A stretch of DNA of 64,000 bases from NCBI GenBank assembly GCA_035701825.1, contig DASSRK010000036.1:1-64000 (forward strand), read 5' to 3'. The position numbers and the translations under genes were made by a program. The DNA comes from CADEED01 sp035701825. Its GTDB lineage: Bacteria > Pseudomonadota > Gammaproteobacteria > Steroidobacterales > Steroidobacteraceae. Shown one piece after another: positions 17,095 to 25,631 of the stretch. The notes under the pieces are model-generated. The model worked only from the letters and a program-made list of their open reading frames with translations. It was not told where the DNA came from and made no database searches. The number at the start of each line of letters is the position of its first letter. Position 1 is the stretch's first letter.

Positions 17095-18249
17095 TCACTT
17101 CGAGCGGGCCGCGCGGCGCGCATCCCGATAGGGCACGTGCATTTCCACCTCGCGCGCATAGGCGTCCACGTGCGGCGCTTCGTGCTTCAGGGCATTGGCG
17201 ATCGCGGCACGGAAGCGCGAGTCGACGATCCAGTGCATCGACCAGGTGGTCGCCGGCACGAAGCCGCGATTCACCTTGTGCTCGCCCTGCACGCCCGGGT
17301 CGAACAGGGCGATGCCGTGCTCGATGCAGAAGTCGACGCCCTGGTGATAGCAGGTCTCGAAATGCAGGCTGTGCAGGTTCTCGTGGGTTCCCCAGTAGCG
17401 GCCATACAGCACGTCCCGGCCGCGGAAGAATACCGACGCCGCCACGTGCTCGCCGTTGCGGCGCGCGCGCTTGATGACCAGGTTGTCGCCGGCCACGGAT
17501 GGCAGCGCCTGGAAGAACGCGCGCGTCAGGTAAGGCTCGTGGCCGTGCCGGTGGAAGGTGTCACGCTGCAGGTCATACACTTCGTCGATCGTCGCCCGCT
17601 CGAGCTGCGTTCCTAACAAGGTCTCGAACTCGATCCCTTCCTCGGCGACGCGCCGGCGCTCGCGACGCGCCTTCTTGCGTTTCTCGGCGGTGAAACTTTC
17701 CAGGAACTGGTCGAAATCGCGGTAGCCGCGGTTGTGCCAGTGGAATTGCACGTCGTGCCGCTCCAGCCAGCCTTCGGCCGCGAAAGCCGCGCGGCTGTCG
17801 GCGTCGACGAACAGCGCGTGCACGGAGGAGAAGGCCTGCGACGCGGCGAAGTCGCGCAGCGCGCCGATCAGCCGGGCGCGCGTCGCCGCCGCGTCGAGAT
17901 CCGGGCGGACCAGCAGGCGCGCGCCGGTGGCCGGCGTGAATGGCACGCCGAGCAGCAGTTTCGGGTAGTAAGACAGGCCGTGCTGCGCGTAGGCCTGGGC
18001 CCAGTGCTGGTCGAAGACGAATTCGCCCATCGAGTGGGTCTTGACGTAGGCGGGCGCCGCGGCGGCGAGCCCGCGGTCGTCGAACAGCGTGATCGGCGCG
18101 GACTGCCAGCCGGTGCGCCGTCCGATGCAGCCGGTGGTCTCGAGCGCCGAGAGGAACGCGTGGCGCAGGAACGGGGAGCCGCCCTGGTCGAGCGCGTCCC
18201 AGGCGGCGGGATCAATGTCCGTGATGCTTGTCGAGATATTTATCCGCAT
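17095..18249 (-). CDS. FemAB-like / PF04339 acyltransferase (GNAT superfamily)
   Basis: The 384-residue protein matches the family annotated 'peptidogalycan biosynthesis' or DUF482. It opens with AAWDALDQGGSPFLRHAFLSALE and contains KARRERRRVAEEGIEFE, DEVYDLQRDTFHRHG and GRYWGTHENLHSLHFETCYHQGVDFCIE. The fold is a double GNAT like FemX. The substrate is unknown. The chosen ATG (18249) lies 38 bases inside the 3' end of trxB; longer starts would overlap more and are not supported by homologues. It is seven bases from aat and likely cotranscribed. Confidence 0.85.
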   Translation of the reverse strand: MRINISTSITDIDPAAWDALDQGGSPFLRHAFLSALETTGCIGRRTGWQSAPITLFDDRGLAAAAPAYVKTHSMGEFVFDQHWAQAYAQHGLSYYPKLLLGVPFTPATGARLLVRPDLDAAATRARLIGALRDFAASQAFSSVHALFVDADSRAAFAAEGWLERHDVQFHWHNRGYRDFDQFLESFTAEKRKKARRERRRVAEEGIEFETLLGTQLERATIDEVYDLQRDTFHRHGHEPYLTRAFFQALPSVAGDNLVIKRARRNGEHVAASVFFRGRDVLYGRYWGTHENLHSLHFETCYHQGVDFCIEHGIALFDPGVQGEHKVNRGFVPATTWSMHWIVDSRFRAAIANALKHEAPHVDAYAREVEMHVPYRDARRAARSK

Positions 18250-19174
18250 CGAGCGCAGCCATGCATCCGGATCCGGCGGAGGTAATGGCCTGACGATACA
18301 CATGATCGGCGACATCGCCAGCGGCGAATACGCCGGGAACGCTGGTGGAAGTCGCCGCGCCGTCGCTGCCCGACTTGACGACGATGTAGCCGTCGCGCAT
18401 CTCGAGCTGGCCGGCGAAGATGCCGGTGTTCGGCGTGTGGCCGATGGCGATGAACGCGCCGGTCACCTCGAGGTTCTCGGTGGGCCCGCCGTTCACCGTG
18501 GGCTTGATGCGCACGCCGTTCACGCCCGAGTCGTCACCGACGATCTCGTCGACTTCATGGTTCCAGGCGATGCGCACCTTGCCGGTCTTCTCGAGCGCGA
18601 ACAGGCGGTCCTGCAGGATCTTCTCGGCGCGGAACCTGTCACGTCGATGCACCACCGTCACGTGGCTCGCGAGGTTGGATAGATAGAGCGCTTCCTCGAC
18701 CGCGGTATTGCCGCCGCCGACCACCGCGACCTTGTGGCCCTTGTAGAAGAAGCCGTCGCAGGTGGCGCAGGCCGAGACACCCTTGCCGCGGAATTTCTCT
18801 TCCGAGGGAATGCCGAGGTACTTGGCGGATGCGCCGGTGGCGATGATCAGCGCATCGCAGGTGTAGCTGCCGTAGTCGCCGCTCAGCAGGAACGGGCGCT
18901 TCGACAGGTCCACGGTGTGGATGTGGTCGTTGACCAGTTCGGTGTTGAAGCGTTCGGCATGCGCCTGCATGCGCTCCATGAGCGTCGGGCCGAGCAGGCC
19001 GTGCGCGTCACCCGGCCAGTTGTCCACCTCGGTGGTGGTCATGAGCTGGCCGCCTTGCTCCATGCCGGTGATCAGCAGGGGTTTGCGGTTGGCGCGCGCC
19101 GCATAGACGGCCGCGGTGTAGCCGGCAGGGCCGGAACCCAGGATGACGAGCGAATTGTGGCGAGGAGGGGTCAT
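18212..19174 (-). CDS. trxB: thioredoxin reductase
   Basis: This FAD enzyme reduces thioredoxin with NADPH. The 320-residue protein has the FAD-binding start LVILGSGPAGYTAAVYAAR. The redox pair Cys136-Ala-Thr-Cys139 follows in SACATCDGFF, then the NADPH loop VAVVGGGNTAVEEALYL and a C-terminal FAD motif GVFAAGDVADHVYRQA. The length and motif order are typical of low-molecular-weight bacterial TrxB. Its 3' end overlaps the next gene. It diverges from ald. Confidence 0.97.
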   Translation of the reverse strand: MTPPRHNSLVILGSGPAGYTAAVYAARANRKPLLITGMEQGGQLMTTTEVDNWPGDAHGLLGPTLMERMQAHAERFNTELVNDHIHTVDLSKRPFLLSGDYGSYTCDALIIATGASAKYLGIPSEEKFRGKGVSACATCDGFFYKGHKVAVVGGGNTAVEEALYLSNLASHVTVVHRRDRFRAEKILQDRLFALEKTGKVRIAWNHEVDEIVGDDSGVNGVRIKPTVNGGPTENLEVTGAFIAIGHTPNTGIFAGQLEMRDGYIVVKSGSDGAATSTSVPGVFAAGDVADHVYRQAITSAGSGCMAALDADKYLDKHHGH

Positions 19175-19359
19175 GTATACTTTCGGCCATTCAAATGGCG
19201 TTGGGTCGGGTTACTTTGCGCGTGCGGCGCCATTTTCAAGTTTCCATTTTTTCATGGTCTTAGGTCGAGCGGGCAGGCGCGCATCCCGATCCTCGACGGA
19301 CCCCATGTTAAGGAAAGGCGAACGCGCAGGCCATGGGCCGCCGCGTCCGGAACAAATCC

Positions 19360-20415
19360 ATGCGTATAGGAATTCCGCGTGAGCTGAAGGCCCGTGAAGG
19401 GCGCGTCGGTTTGATCCCGGCGGCGTGTGTCGAACTGGTGCGCAGCGGGCACGAAGTGTTCGTCGAACATTCGGCGGGCGAGAAGAGCGGCTACTCCGAT
19501 CAACACTACCGCGACGTGGGCGTGAACGTGCTGCCCAATGCGGATGAGCTGTTCGCCAAATCGCAGATGATCGTCAAGGTGAAGGAGCCCATCGACCCGG
19601 ACCTCGCGCGCCTGCGCAAGGACCACCTGCTGTTCTGCTACCTGCACCTCGCGGCGCTGCCGGAGCTCACGCGCCGCCTGTGCGACATCGGCCTCACCGC
19701 GGTTGCCTTCGAAACGGTGGAAGACCGGGCCGGCCGCCTGCCGCTGCTGGCACCGATGAGCGACATCGCCGGGCGGCTCTCGATGCAGTACGCCACCACG
19801 CTGTTGCACCAGCCGCAGGGCGGCAAGGGAATCTTGTTAGGCGGCGTGCCGGCGGCGAAGCGCGGGCGCGTCGTGGTGCTGGGCGGCGGCGTCGCCGGCG
19901 GCAACTCCGCGCTGGTCGCGGCCGGCCTCGGCGCCGAGGTCGTGGTGTTCGACAAGGATCGCGACAAACTGGTGGCGGCGCGCGCCATGGGCGCGAACGT
20001 CACCGGGCTGTACCCGCACGTGGCCGACGTGGCCGACGCGGTGCGCGAAGCCGACGTGGTAGTGGGCGCGGTGCTGGTCACCGGCGCGCGCGCGCCGCAC
20101 GTGGTGTCCGCCGAGATGGTCCGCAGCATGGAAAAGGGGAGCGTCATCGTCGACATCAGCGTCGACCAGGGCGGCTGCATCGAGACCACCAAACCCACGA
20201 CGTGGGAAGCCCCGACCTACGCGTGGGAGGGCGTCACCCATTTCTGCGTCACGAACATGCCGGGCTCGGTCCCGCGTACGTCTTCACAGGCCCTGTCCGC
20301 GGCCATCGCGCCCTATGCTGCGCGGCTCGCCGACGGCGACTGGCGCGACGATGCCGGATTGGCGAAGGGAATCAACGTCGAAGCGGGCAAGGTCACGCAC
20401 CCCGCACTGATGTAA
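19360..20415 (+). CDS. ald: alanine dehydrogenase
   Basis: Ald interconverts L-alanine and pyruvate plus ammonia with NAD. The product (351 residues from the ATG at 19360) starts MRIGIPRELKAREGRVGLIP like other family members. It contains the substrate lysine region QMIVKVKEPI and a Rossmann motif VVVLGGGVAGGNSALVAAG. A longer start at 19333 would add nine residues not seen in homologues. It is followed after 33 bases by ftsK. Confidence 0.94.
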   Translation: MRIGIPRELKAREGRVGLIPAACVELVRSGHEVFVEHSAGEKSGYSDQHYRDVGVNVLPNADELFAKSQMIVKVKEPIDPDLARLRKDHLLFCYLHLAALPELTRRLCDIGLTAVAFETVEDRAGRLPLLAPMSDIAGRLSMQYATTLLHQPQGGKGILLGGVPAAKRGRVVVLGGGVAGGNSALVAAGLGAEVVVFDKDRDKLVAARAMGANVTGLYPHVADVADAVREADVVVGAVLVTGARAPHVVSAEMVRSMEKGSVIVDISVDQGGCIETTKPTTWEAPTYAWEGVTHFCVTNMPGSVPRTSSQALSAAIAPYAARLADGDWRDDAGLAKGINVEAGKVTHPALM

Positions 20416-20448
20416 TATTCCCAGCCCACACAGGCACCTAGCCGGACA

Positions 20449-22785
20449 ATGGCAGAAACCACTTACGATCGCACCAAGCCGCAGAAGCGCTTCACCGCCG
20501 CGGTGTCCCGCGGCCTGCGCGAAAGCGCGGTGATCCTGATCGGCGTGATCGCGCTGGTGATCCTGGTCGCGCTGGCCACCTACCACCGCGACGATGCGGC
20601 CTTCTCGTCCACGGGTGGATCCGACCATGGCGTGCAGAACAGCATCGGCCCGTTCGGCGCCTGGCTGTCGGATGTGCTGTTCTTCCTGTTCGGCAAGCCG
20701 GCCTATCTATTCCCGCTGATGCTCGGCGTGGCCTGCTTCGTGATGTTCCGGCAACGCGAGGAAGAAGAGGGCCGCACCCGCATCAACACCGCGGTGCGCA
20801 TCGGTGGGTTCACGCTGATGTTGTTCGCCAGCTGCGGCCTCGCCGCGCTGCACTGGAGCCCGGGCGTGTTGCGCGAATCGGCCGGTGGCGTGGTCGGCCA
20901 GTTCATCGGTGGCGGGTTGGCGGCCAGGGCGAATTTCCTCGGCGCGACCCTGTTCATGCTGGCGGCCTGGATGGCCGGCGTGTCGCTGGCGTTCGGCGTG
21001 TCCTGGCTGCGCATCGTCGATGGCATCGGGGCCGGCATCTGGAACGCGGTCGGCTGGTTGCGCGCCCGCCGCAGCAAGGCCCAGGACGTCGCCGTGGGAC
21101 TCGAGGCCAAGAAGGCGCGCGTCGAGGCGGCCAAGGTCGAAGAGAAGAAAGCCGCCGCGCGCACCAGGCCGCGCATCGAGGCGCCGGCACCGGTGGTGGA
21201 AAAGAGCGAGCGCGTCGAGAAGGAACGCCAGGTGCCGATGTTCGAGTCCGGCAAGGCCGGCGAACTGCCGCCGCTCAAGCTGCTCGACGATCCGCCGGCG
21301 CGCGAATCGGGCTACTCCCAGGAAGCGCTCGAGGCGATGTCGCGTCTCGTGGAGCTCAAGCTCAAGGATTTCGGCGTCGACGTGGAAGTCGTGGCCGTGC
21401 AGCCCGGTCCCGTTGTCACGCGTTTCGAGATGCGGCCCGCGCCCGGCGTGAAGGTCAGCCAGATCACCAGCCTCGCCAAGGACCTGGCGCGCTCGCTGTC
21501 CGCCATCAGCGTGCGCGTGGTGGAGGTGATTCCCGGAAAGTCCGTCATGGGCCTCGAGATCCCGAACGAGAAGCGCGAGATCGTCACGCTGGGCGAGATC
21601 ATCAAGTCGAAGTCGTATGACGAGGTCGCATCGCCGCTGGCGCTGGCGCTCGGCAAGGACATCGGTGGAGCGCCGGTGACCGCGGATCTCGCCAAGATGC
21701 CGCACCTGCTGGTGGCCGGCACCACCGGCTCCGGCAAGTCGGTGGCGATCAACGCCATGATCCTGTCGCTGCTCTACAAGAGCACCGCCGAGCACGTGCG
21801 GCTGATCATGATCGATCCCAAGATGCTCGAGCTCTCGGTGTACGAGGGCATTCCGCACCTGCTGGCGCCCGTGGTCACCGACATGAAGCACGCCGCCAAT
21901 GCCTTGCGCTGGTGCGTGGCGGAAATGGAGCGGCGCTACGCGCTCATGGCCGCGCTCGGCGTGCGCAACATCGCGGGCTTCAACCGCAAGGTGAAGGACG
22001 CCATCGATTCGGGCAAGCCGATCCGCGACCCGGTCATGACCGCGGCGGCCGCCAACGACCCGACCATCGACCAGAAGCTCATCCAGGACCTGACCCCGCT
22101 GCCGTACATCGTGGTCATCATCGACGAGCTCGCCGACATGATGATGATCGTCGGCAAGAAGGTCGAGGAACTGATCGCGCGCCTGGCCCAGAAGGCGCGC
22201 GCCTCGGGCATCCACCTCGTGCTCGCCACGCAGCGCCCGTCGGTGGACGTGATCACCGGCCTCATCAAGGCCAACATCCCCACGCGCATCGCGTTCCAGG
22301 TGTCGGCGCGCGTCGACTCGCGCACCATCCTCGACCAGATGGGCGCCGAGTCGCTGCTCGGGCATGGCGACATGCTCTACCTGCCGGCCGGCACCTCGGT
22401 GCCGACGCGCGTGCACGGTGCGTTCGTGGCCGACGCGGAAGTGCACCGCGTGGTCGAAGCGCTGAAGCAATCCGGCGCGCCCAACTACATCGAGGACGTG
22501 CTCGAGGGGCCGAGCGTGCCGCTGGCCGGCATTTCCGGTGAACCCAACGACGGCGCCGCGGGCGCCACCGAGGGCGGCGAGCAGGACGCGCTCTACGACG
22601 AGGCGGTGCGCATCGTCACCACCGAGCGCAAGCCTTCGATCTCGTACGTGCAACGGCGCCTCAAGATCGGTTACAACCGCGCGGCGCGCCTGCTCGAGAG
22701 CATGGAAGCGGCCGGCGTGGTCGGCCCGCTGCAGCCCAATGGCTCGCGCGAGATCATCGCCGCCGCCCCGCCCGGCAATGATTGA
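20449..22785 (+). CDS. ftsK: FtsK/SpoIIIE DNA translocase
   Basis: FtsK anchors to the division septum and pumps chromosomal DNA, activating dimer resolution. The 778-residue protein has four hydrophobic spans in the first 190 residues and a short basic/acidic linker. The motor has Walker A GTTGSGKS (424-431) and Walker B YIVVIIDELADMMM. The C-terminal gamma winged helix reads ISYVQRRLKIGYNRAARLLESME and would read KOPS sites. The linker is short compared with E. coli FtsK, as in many relatives. It begins the run ftsK-lolA-vanZ-rarA-crcB-serS. Confidence 0.97.
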   Translation: MAETTYDRTKPQKRFTAAVSRGLRESAVILIGVIALVILVALATYHRDDAAFSSTGGSDHGVQNSIGPFGAWLSDVLFFLFGKPAYLFPLMLGVACFVMFRQREEEEGRTRINTAVRIGGFTLMLFASCGLAALHWSPGVLRESAGGVVGQFIGGGLAARANFLGATLFMLAAWMAGVSLAFGVSWLRIVDGIGAGIWNAVGWLRARRSKAQDVAVGLEAKKARVEAAKVEEKKAAARTRPRIEAPAPVVEKSERVEKERQVPMFESGKAGELPPLKLLDDPPARESGYSQEALEAMSRLVELKLKDFGVDVEVVAVQPGPVVTRFEMRPAPGVKVSQITSLAKDLARSLSAISVRVVEVIPGKSVMGLEIPNEKREIVTLGEIIKSKSYDEVASPLALALGKDIGGAPVTADLAKMPHLLVAGTTGSGKSVAINAMILSLLYKSTAEHVRLIMIDPKMLELSVYEGIPHLLAPVVTDMKHAANALRWCVAEMERRYALMAALGVRNIAGFNRKVKDAIDSGKPIRDPVMTAAAANDPTIDQKLIQDLTPLPYIVVIIDELADMMMIVGKKVEELIARLAQKARASGIHLVLATQRPSVDVITGLIKANIPTRIAFQVSARVDSRTILDQMGAESLLGHGDMLYLPAGTSVPTRVHGAFVADAEVHRVVEALKQSGAPNYIEDVLEGPSVPLAGISGEPNDGAAGATEGGEQDALYDEAVRIVTTERKPSISYVQRRLKIGYNRAARLLESMEAAGVVGPLQPNGSREIIAAAPPGND

Positions 22786-22819
22786 TGCAACCGCCGCGCG
22801 CCGCGCGGGTCGAATCCGC

Positions 22820-23464
22820 ATGAGCCGATTTTCCCTGCTGTCACTGGCGCTCGTGTTCCTGGCCGGCCACGGCGCGCATGCGGCGACGTCCGCCACCGCG
22901 CTCGACACCTACCTTGCCGACGTCAAGACGCTGCGCACGCAGTTCCACCAGGTGGTGACCGACTCGGACGGGCGCGTGGTGCAGCAGGCCACGGGCTCGC
23001 TGCTGATCAAGCGGCCGGGCCGCTTCCGCTGGGAGCTCACGCCCGATGGCAGCGATTCATCGCAGCTCATGGTCGCCGACGGCCGCAATCTCTGGTTCTA
23101 CGATCGCGATCTCGAGCAGGTGTCGGTCAAGTCCGCGGCCACCGCGCTGACCGCGACACCCGCCAGCCTGTTGTCGGGCGACGGCAAGATCACCGAGTTC
23201 TTCGACGTGAGCGCGGACGGCAAACGCGACGATCTCGATTGGGTGCGCGTGGTGCCGCGGCGCACCGATGCCGATTTCCGCGAGGCGCGCCTCGGTTTCC
23301 GCGGGGCGGGCACCGAGCTGCGCCGCATGGTGTTGCGCGACAAGCTCGGCCAGACGGTGACGCTGGATTTCTCCACCAGCGAACGCAATGCGAACGTGAC
23401 CGACGCCGAGGTGTCGTTCACGCCGCCGCCGGGCGCCGATGTCATCGGCACCGCCGCGAAGTGA
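22820..23464 (+). CDS. lolA: LolA, periplasmic lipoprotein chaperone
   Basis: LolA carries lipoproteins from LolCDE to LolB at the outer membrane. The 214-residue precursor has a signal peptide (MSRFSLLSLALVFLAGHGAHA). It continues with ALDTYLADVKTLRTQFHQVV, ATGSLLIKRPGRFRWEL and LVVADGRNLWFYDRDLEQV-like strands (here LMVADGRNLWFYDRDLEQV). An in-frame ATG at 22778 overlapping the ftsK stop is an alternative and would give a longer basic signal region. The position after ftsK is conserved in gammaproteobacteria. Confidence 0.95.
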   Translation: MSRFSLLSLALVFLAGHGAHAATSATALDTYLADVKTLRTQFHQVVTDSDGRVVQQATGSLLIKRPGRFRWELTPDGSDSSQLMVADGRNLWFYDRDLEQVSVKSAATALTATPASLLSGDGKITEFFDVSADGKRDDLDWVRVVPRRTDADFREARLGFRGAGTELRRMVLRDKLGQTVTLDFSTSERNANVTDAEVSFTPPPGADVIGTAAK

Positions 23465-23474
23465 CGCACGCGGC

Positions 23475-23864
23475 ATGAACCTGTCGCGTTGGTTGTGGTG
23501 GATGGGCGGCGTGCTGGTGGTGCTCGCCGTCATCGTGTGCCTGTTGCCGAGCCGCGATCTTCCGGAAAGCCTGGAGCTCAGTGACAAGGTCAGCCACCTG
23601 GTGGGACATGGCGCGTTGGCGCTGTACTTCACCGGCATCGTCCCGCGGCGTTCCTGGTGGAAGATCTTCGTGTTCCTGCTCGGGCTTGGCACCGCGATCG
23701 AGGTCGCCCAGCACTTCATGCATGCCGGCCGCGAAGGAGACCCGCGCGACGTCGTGGCCAACTCGCTCGGCGCGCTGCTCGGGCTCGCGCTCGGCTGGCT
23801 CGGGCTCGCACGCTGGCCGGAACTCGCCGCCCGCATCGTGGGGCTCGGCCGGGCCGCGCCGTGA
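23475..23864 (+). CDS. VanZ-like membrane protein
   Basis: This 129-residue protein has three to four hydrophobic segments. The VanZ-family pattern SDKVSHLVGHGALALYF is followed by GTAIEVAQHFMHAGREGDPRDVVANSLGALLGLALG. VanZ relatives are small integral membrane proteins of uncertain role, some linked to teicoplanin resistance. It begins ten bases after lolA, and its stop overlaps the rarA GTG start (GTGA). It is therefore inserted in the usual lolA-rarA pair. Confidence 0.85.
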   Translation: MNLSRWLWWMGGVLVVLAVIVCLLPSRDLPESLELSDKVSHLVGHGALALYFTGIVPRRSWWKIFVFLLGLGTAIEVAQHFMHAGREGDPRDVVANSLGALLGLALGWLGLARWPELAARIVGLGRAAP

Positions 23865-25261
23865 ACCCGGGGCCGCGTCCCACGCAGCCCGACCTGCTGC
23901 GTGATTCGCCGCCCGACGATGCGTTGCGTCCGCTGGCCGATCGAATGCGGCCGCGCACGCTGGACGAGTTCGTCGGGCAGGAGCAGGTGCTCGGCGCCGG
24001 CAAACCGCTGCGCCAGGCGCTGGAGCGCGGGCAACTCCATTCGCTGATCCTCTGGGGACCGCCCGGCACGGGCAAGACCACGCTGGCGCGCCTGATCGCG
24101 CGGCGCGCGGACGCCGAGTTCATGCAGCTCTCGGCCGTGATGGCGGGCGTCAAGGACATCCGCGAGGCGGTCGAACGCGCGCGCACGGCACGGGCCGAGC
24201 GTGGCCGGCGCAGCATCCTGTTCCTCGACGAGGTGCATCGTTTCAACAAGTCGCAGCAGGACACCTTCCTGCCGTACGTCGAAGACGGCACGCTGACGTT
24301 CATCGGCGCCACCACCGAGAATCCCTCGTTCGAAGTGAACAGCGCGCTGCTGTCGCGGGCGCGCGTGTACGTGCTCAAGTCGTTGGGCGTCGACGCCATC
24401 GTCACACTGCTGCGCCGCGCGCTCGACGATGCGGAGCGCGGCCTCGGCAAGCGTGCGCTGCTGATCGACGACGAGGCGCTGGTCGCGCTGGCGCATGCCG
24501 GTGACGGCGACGCGCGCCGTGCGCTCGGCATGCTCGAAGTGGTCGCGGATCTCGCGGTCGAGCGAGACGGGCGCGCGACCATCACGGTCGAGCAGGTGCG
24601 CGAGGTTGCGGCCGGCGGTCGGCGGCGCTTCGACAAGGGCGGCGAGCAGTTCTACGACCAGATCTCGGCGCTGCACAAGGCGGTGCGCGGCACCGATCCC
24701 GACGCCGCGCTCTACTGGTACGCGCGCATGCTCGACGGCGGCTGCGATCCCCACTACCTGGCGCGGCGCATCCTGCGCATGGCCATCGAGGACATCGGCC
24801 TCGCGGATCCGCGCGGCGCACAGATGGCGCTCGATGCCTGGCAGGCCTTCGAGAGGCTCGGCAGTCCCGAAGGCGAGCTGGCGATCGCCAATGCGCTGGT
24901 ATTCCTCGCCGTCGCGCCGAAAAGCAACGCGGCCTACGTGGCCTTCAATGAAGCGCGCGCCGACGTCGAGCAATTCGGCACGCTCGATGTCCCGCTGCGC
25001 TTCCGCAATGCGCCGACCCGGCTCATGAAGGAGCTCGGCTACGGCAAGGAATACCGCTACGCCCATGACGAGCCGGATGCCTTCGTGGCGGGCGAGCGCT
25101 ATCTACCCGACGAGATGCCGGACCGGCAGTATTACCGGCCGGTGCCGCGCGGGCTGGAGATAAGGATCGGCGAGGCGCTGGCGCGCTGGCGGGCGCGCAA
25201 CGCGGCCGCGTCGGCGGATTCTCCGGCAACTGACGACAAGAACGAGGGGAAGGCGGAATGA
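23861..25261 (+). CDS. rarA: RarA (MgsA) replication-associated recombination AAA+ ATPase
   Basis: RarA is an AAA+ clamp-loader-like ATPase that acts at stalled forks. The 466-residue protein carries PLADRMRPRTLDEFVGQEQVL, Walker A GPPGTGKTTL, Walker B ILFLDEVHRFNKSQQD, sensor-1 GATTENPSFEVNSALLSR and the C-terminal tetramerisation module (GEQFYDQISALHKAVRGTDPD without its last residues). The GTG start at 23861 overlaps the VanZ gene stop. The gene end overlaps crcB in ATGA. The order lolA-rarA-crcB-serS is conserved in relatives. Confidence 0.95.
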   Translation: MNPGPRPTQPDLLRDSPPDDALRPLADRMRPRTLDEFVGQEQVLGAGKPLRQALERGQLHSLILWGPPGTGKTTLARLIARRADAEFMQLSAVMAGVKDIREAVERARTARAERGRRSILFLDEVHRFNKSQQDTFLPYVEDGTLTFIGATTENPSFEVNSALLSRARVYVLKSLGVDAIVTLLRRALDDAERGLGKRALLIDDEALVALAHAGDGDARRALGMLEVVADLAVERDGRATITVEQVREVAAGGRRRFDKGGEQFYDQISALHKAVRGTDPDAALYWYARMLDGGCDPHYLARRILRMAIEDIGLADPRGAQMALDAWQAFERLGSPEGELAIANALVFLAVAPKSNAAYVAFNEARADVEQFGTLDVPLRFRNAPTRLMKELGYGKEYRYAHDEPDAFVAGERYLPDEMPDRQYYRPVPRGLEIRIGEALARWRARNAAASADSPATDDKNEGKAE

Positions 25262-25623
25262 ACTGGCTTCTGGTTGGAGCGGGTGGGGCCCTGGGAAGCA
25301 TGGCGCGCTATGGCGCGTACCGGATGTGGCCCGCGGGTGGCTGGCCGGTGGCCACGATCACGGTCAACGTCATCGGGTCCTTCGCGATCGGACTCTTATA
25401 TATGTACATTGTTTCGCGCGTTCCGACCGCCGACAATGCGCGGCTTTTCTGGATGACCGGGGTGCTGGGCGGGTTCACGACCTACTCGGCCTTCGCGCTC
25501 GAAACGGTGCTGCTGGGATTCTCCTGGGCGGGCGTGGCCTATGTCGCGGGCACCCTGGTGGGCTGCGTGGTCGCGGCGGCGCTCGGAATGAAGACGGCCA
25601 CGTTCCTGATCTCGATGTTCTAG
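25258..25623 (+). CDS. crcB: CrcB (Fluc) fluoride channel
   Basis: This small dual-topology membrane protein exports fluoride. The 121-residue product has four hydrophobic helices, the start LVGAGGALGSMARYGAYR and the signature GVLGGFTTYSAFALETVLL. It overlaps rarA by four bases, and serS begins eight bases later. No fluoride riboswitch is possible upstream, since the gene is embedded in the operon. Confidence 0.95.
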   Translation: MNWLLVGAGGALGSMARYGAYRMWPAGGWPVATITVNVIGSFAIGLLYMYIVSRVPTADNARLFWMTGVLGGFTTYSAFALETVLLGFSWAGVAYVAGTLVGCVVAAALGMKTATFLISMF

Positions 25624-25631
25624 AGGACTTC

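Noticed and set aside
19333..19359. Longer start for alanine dehydrogenase
   Set aside because: The extra residues (MGRRVRNKS) are not found in the family, whose members begin at the MRIGIP strand.
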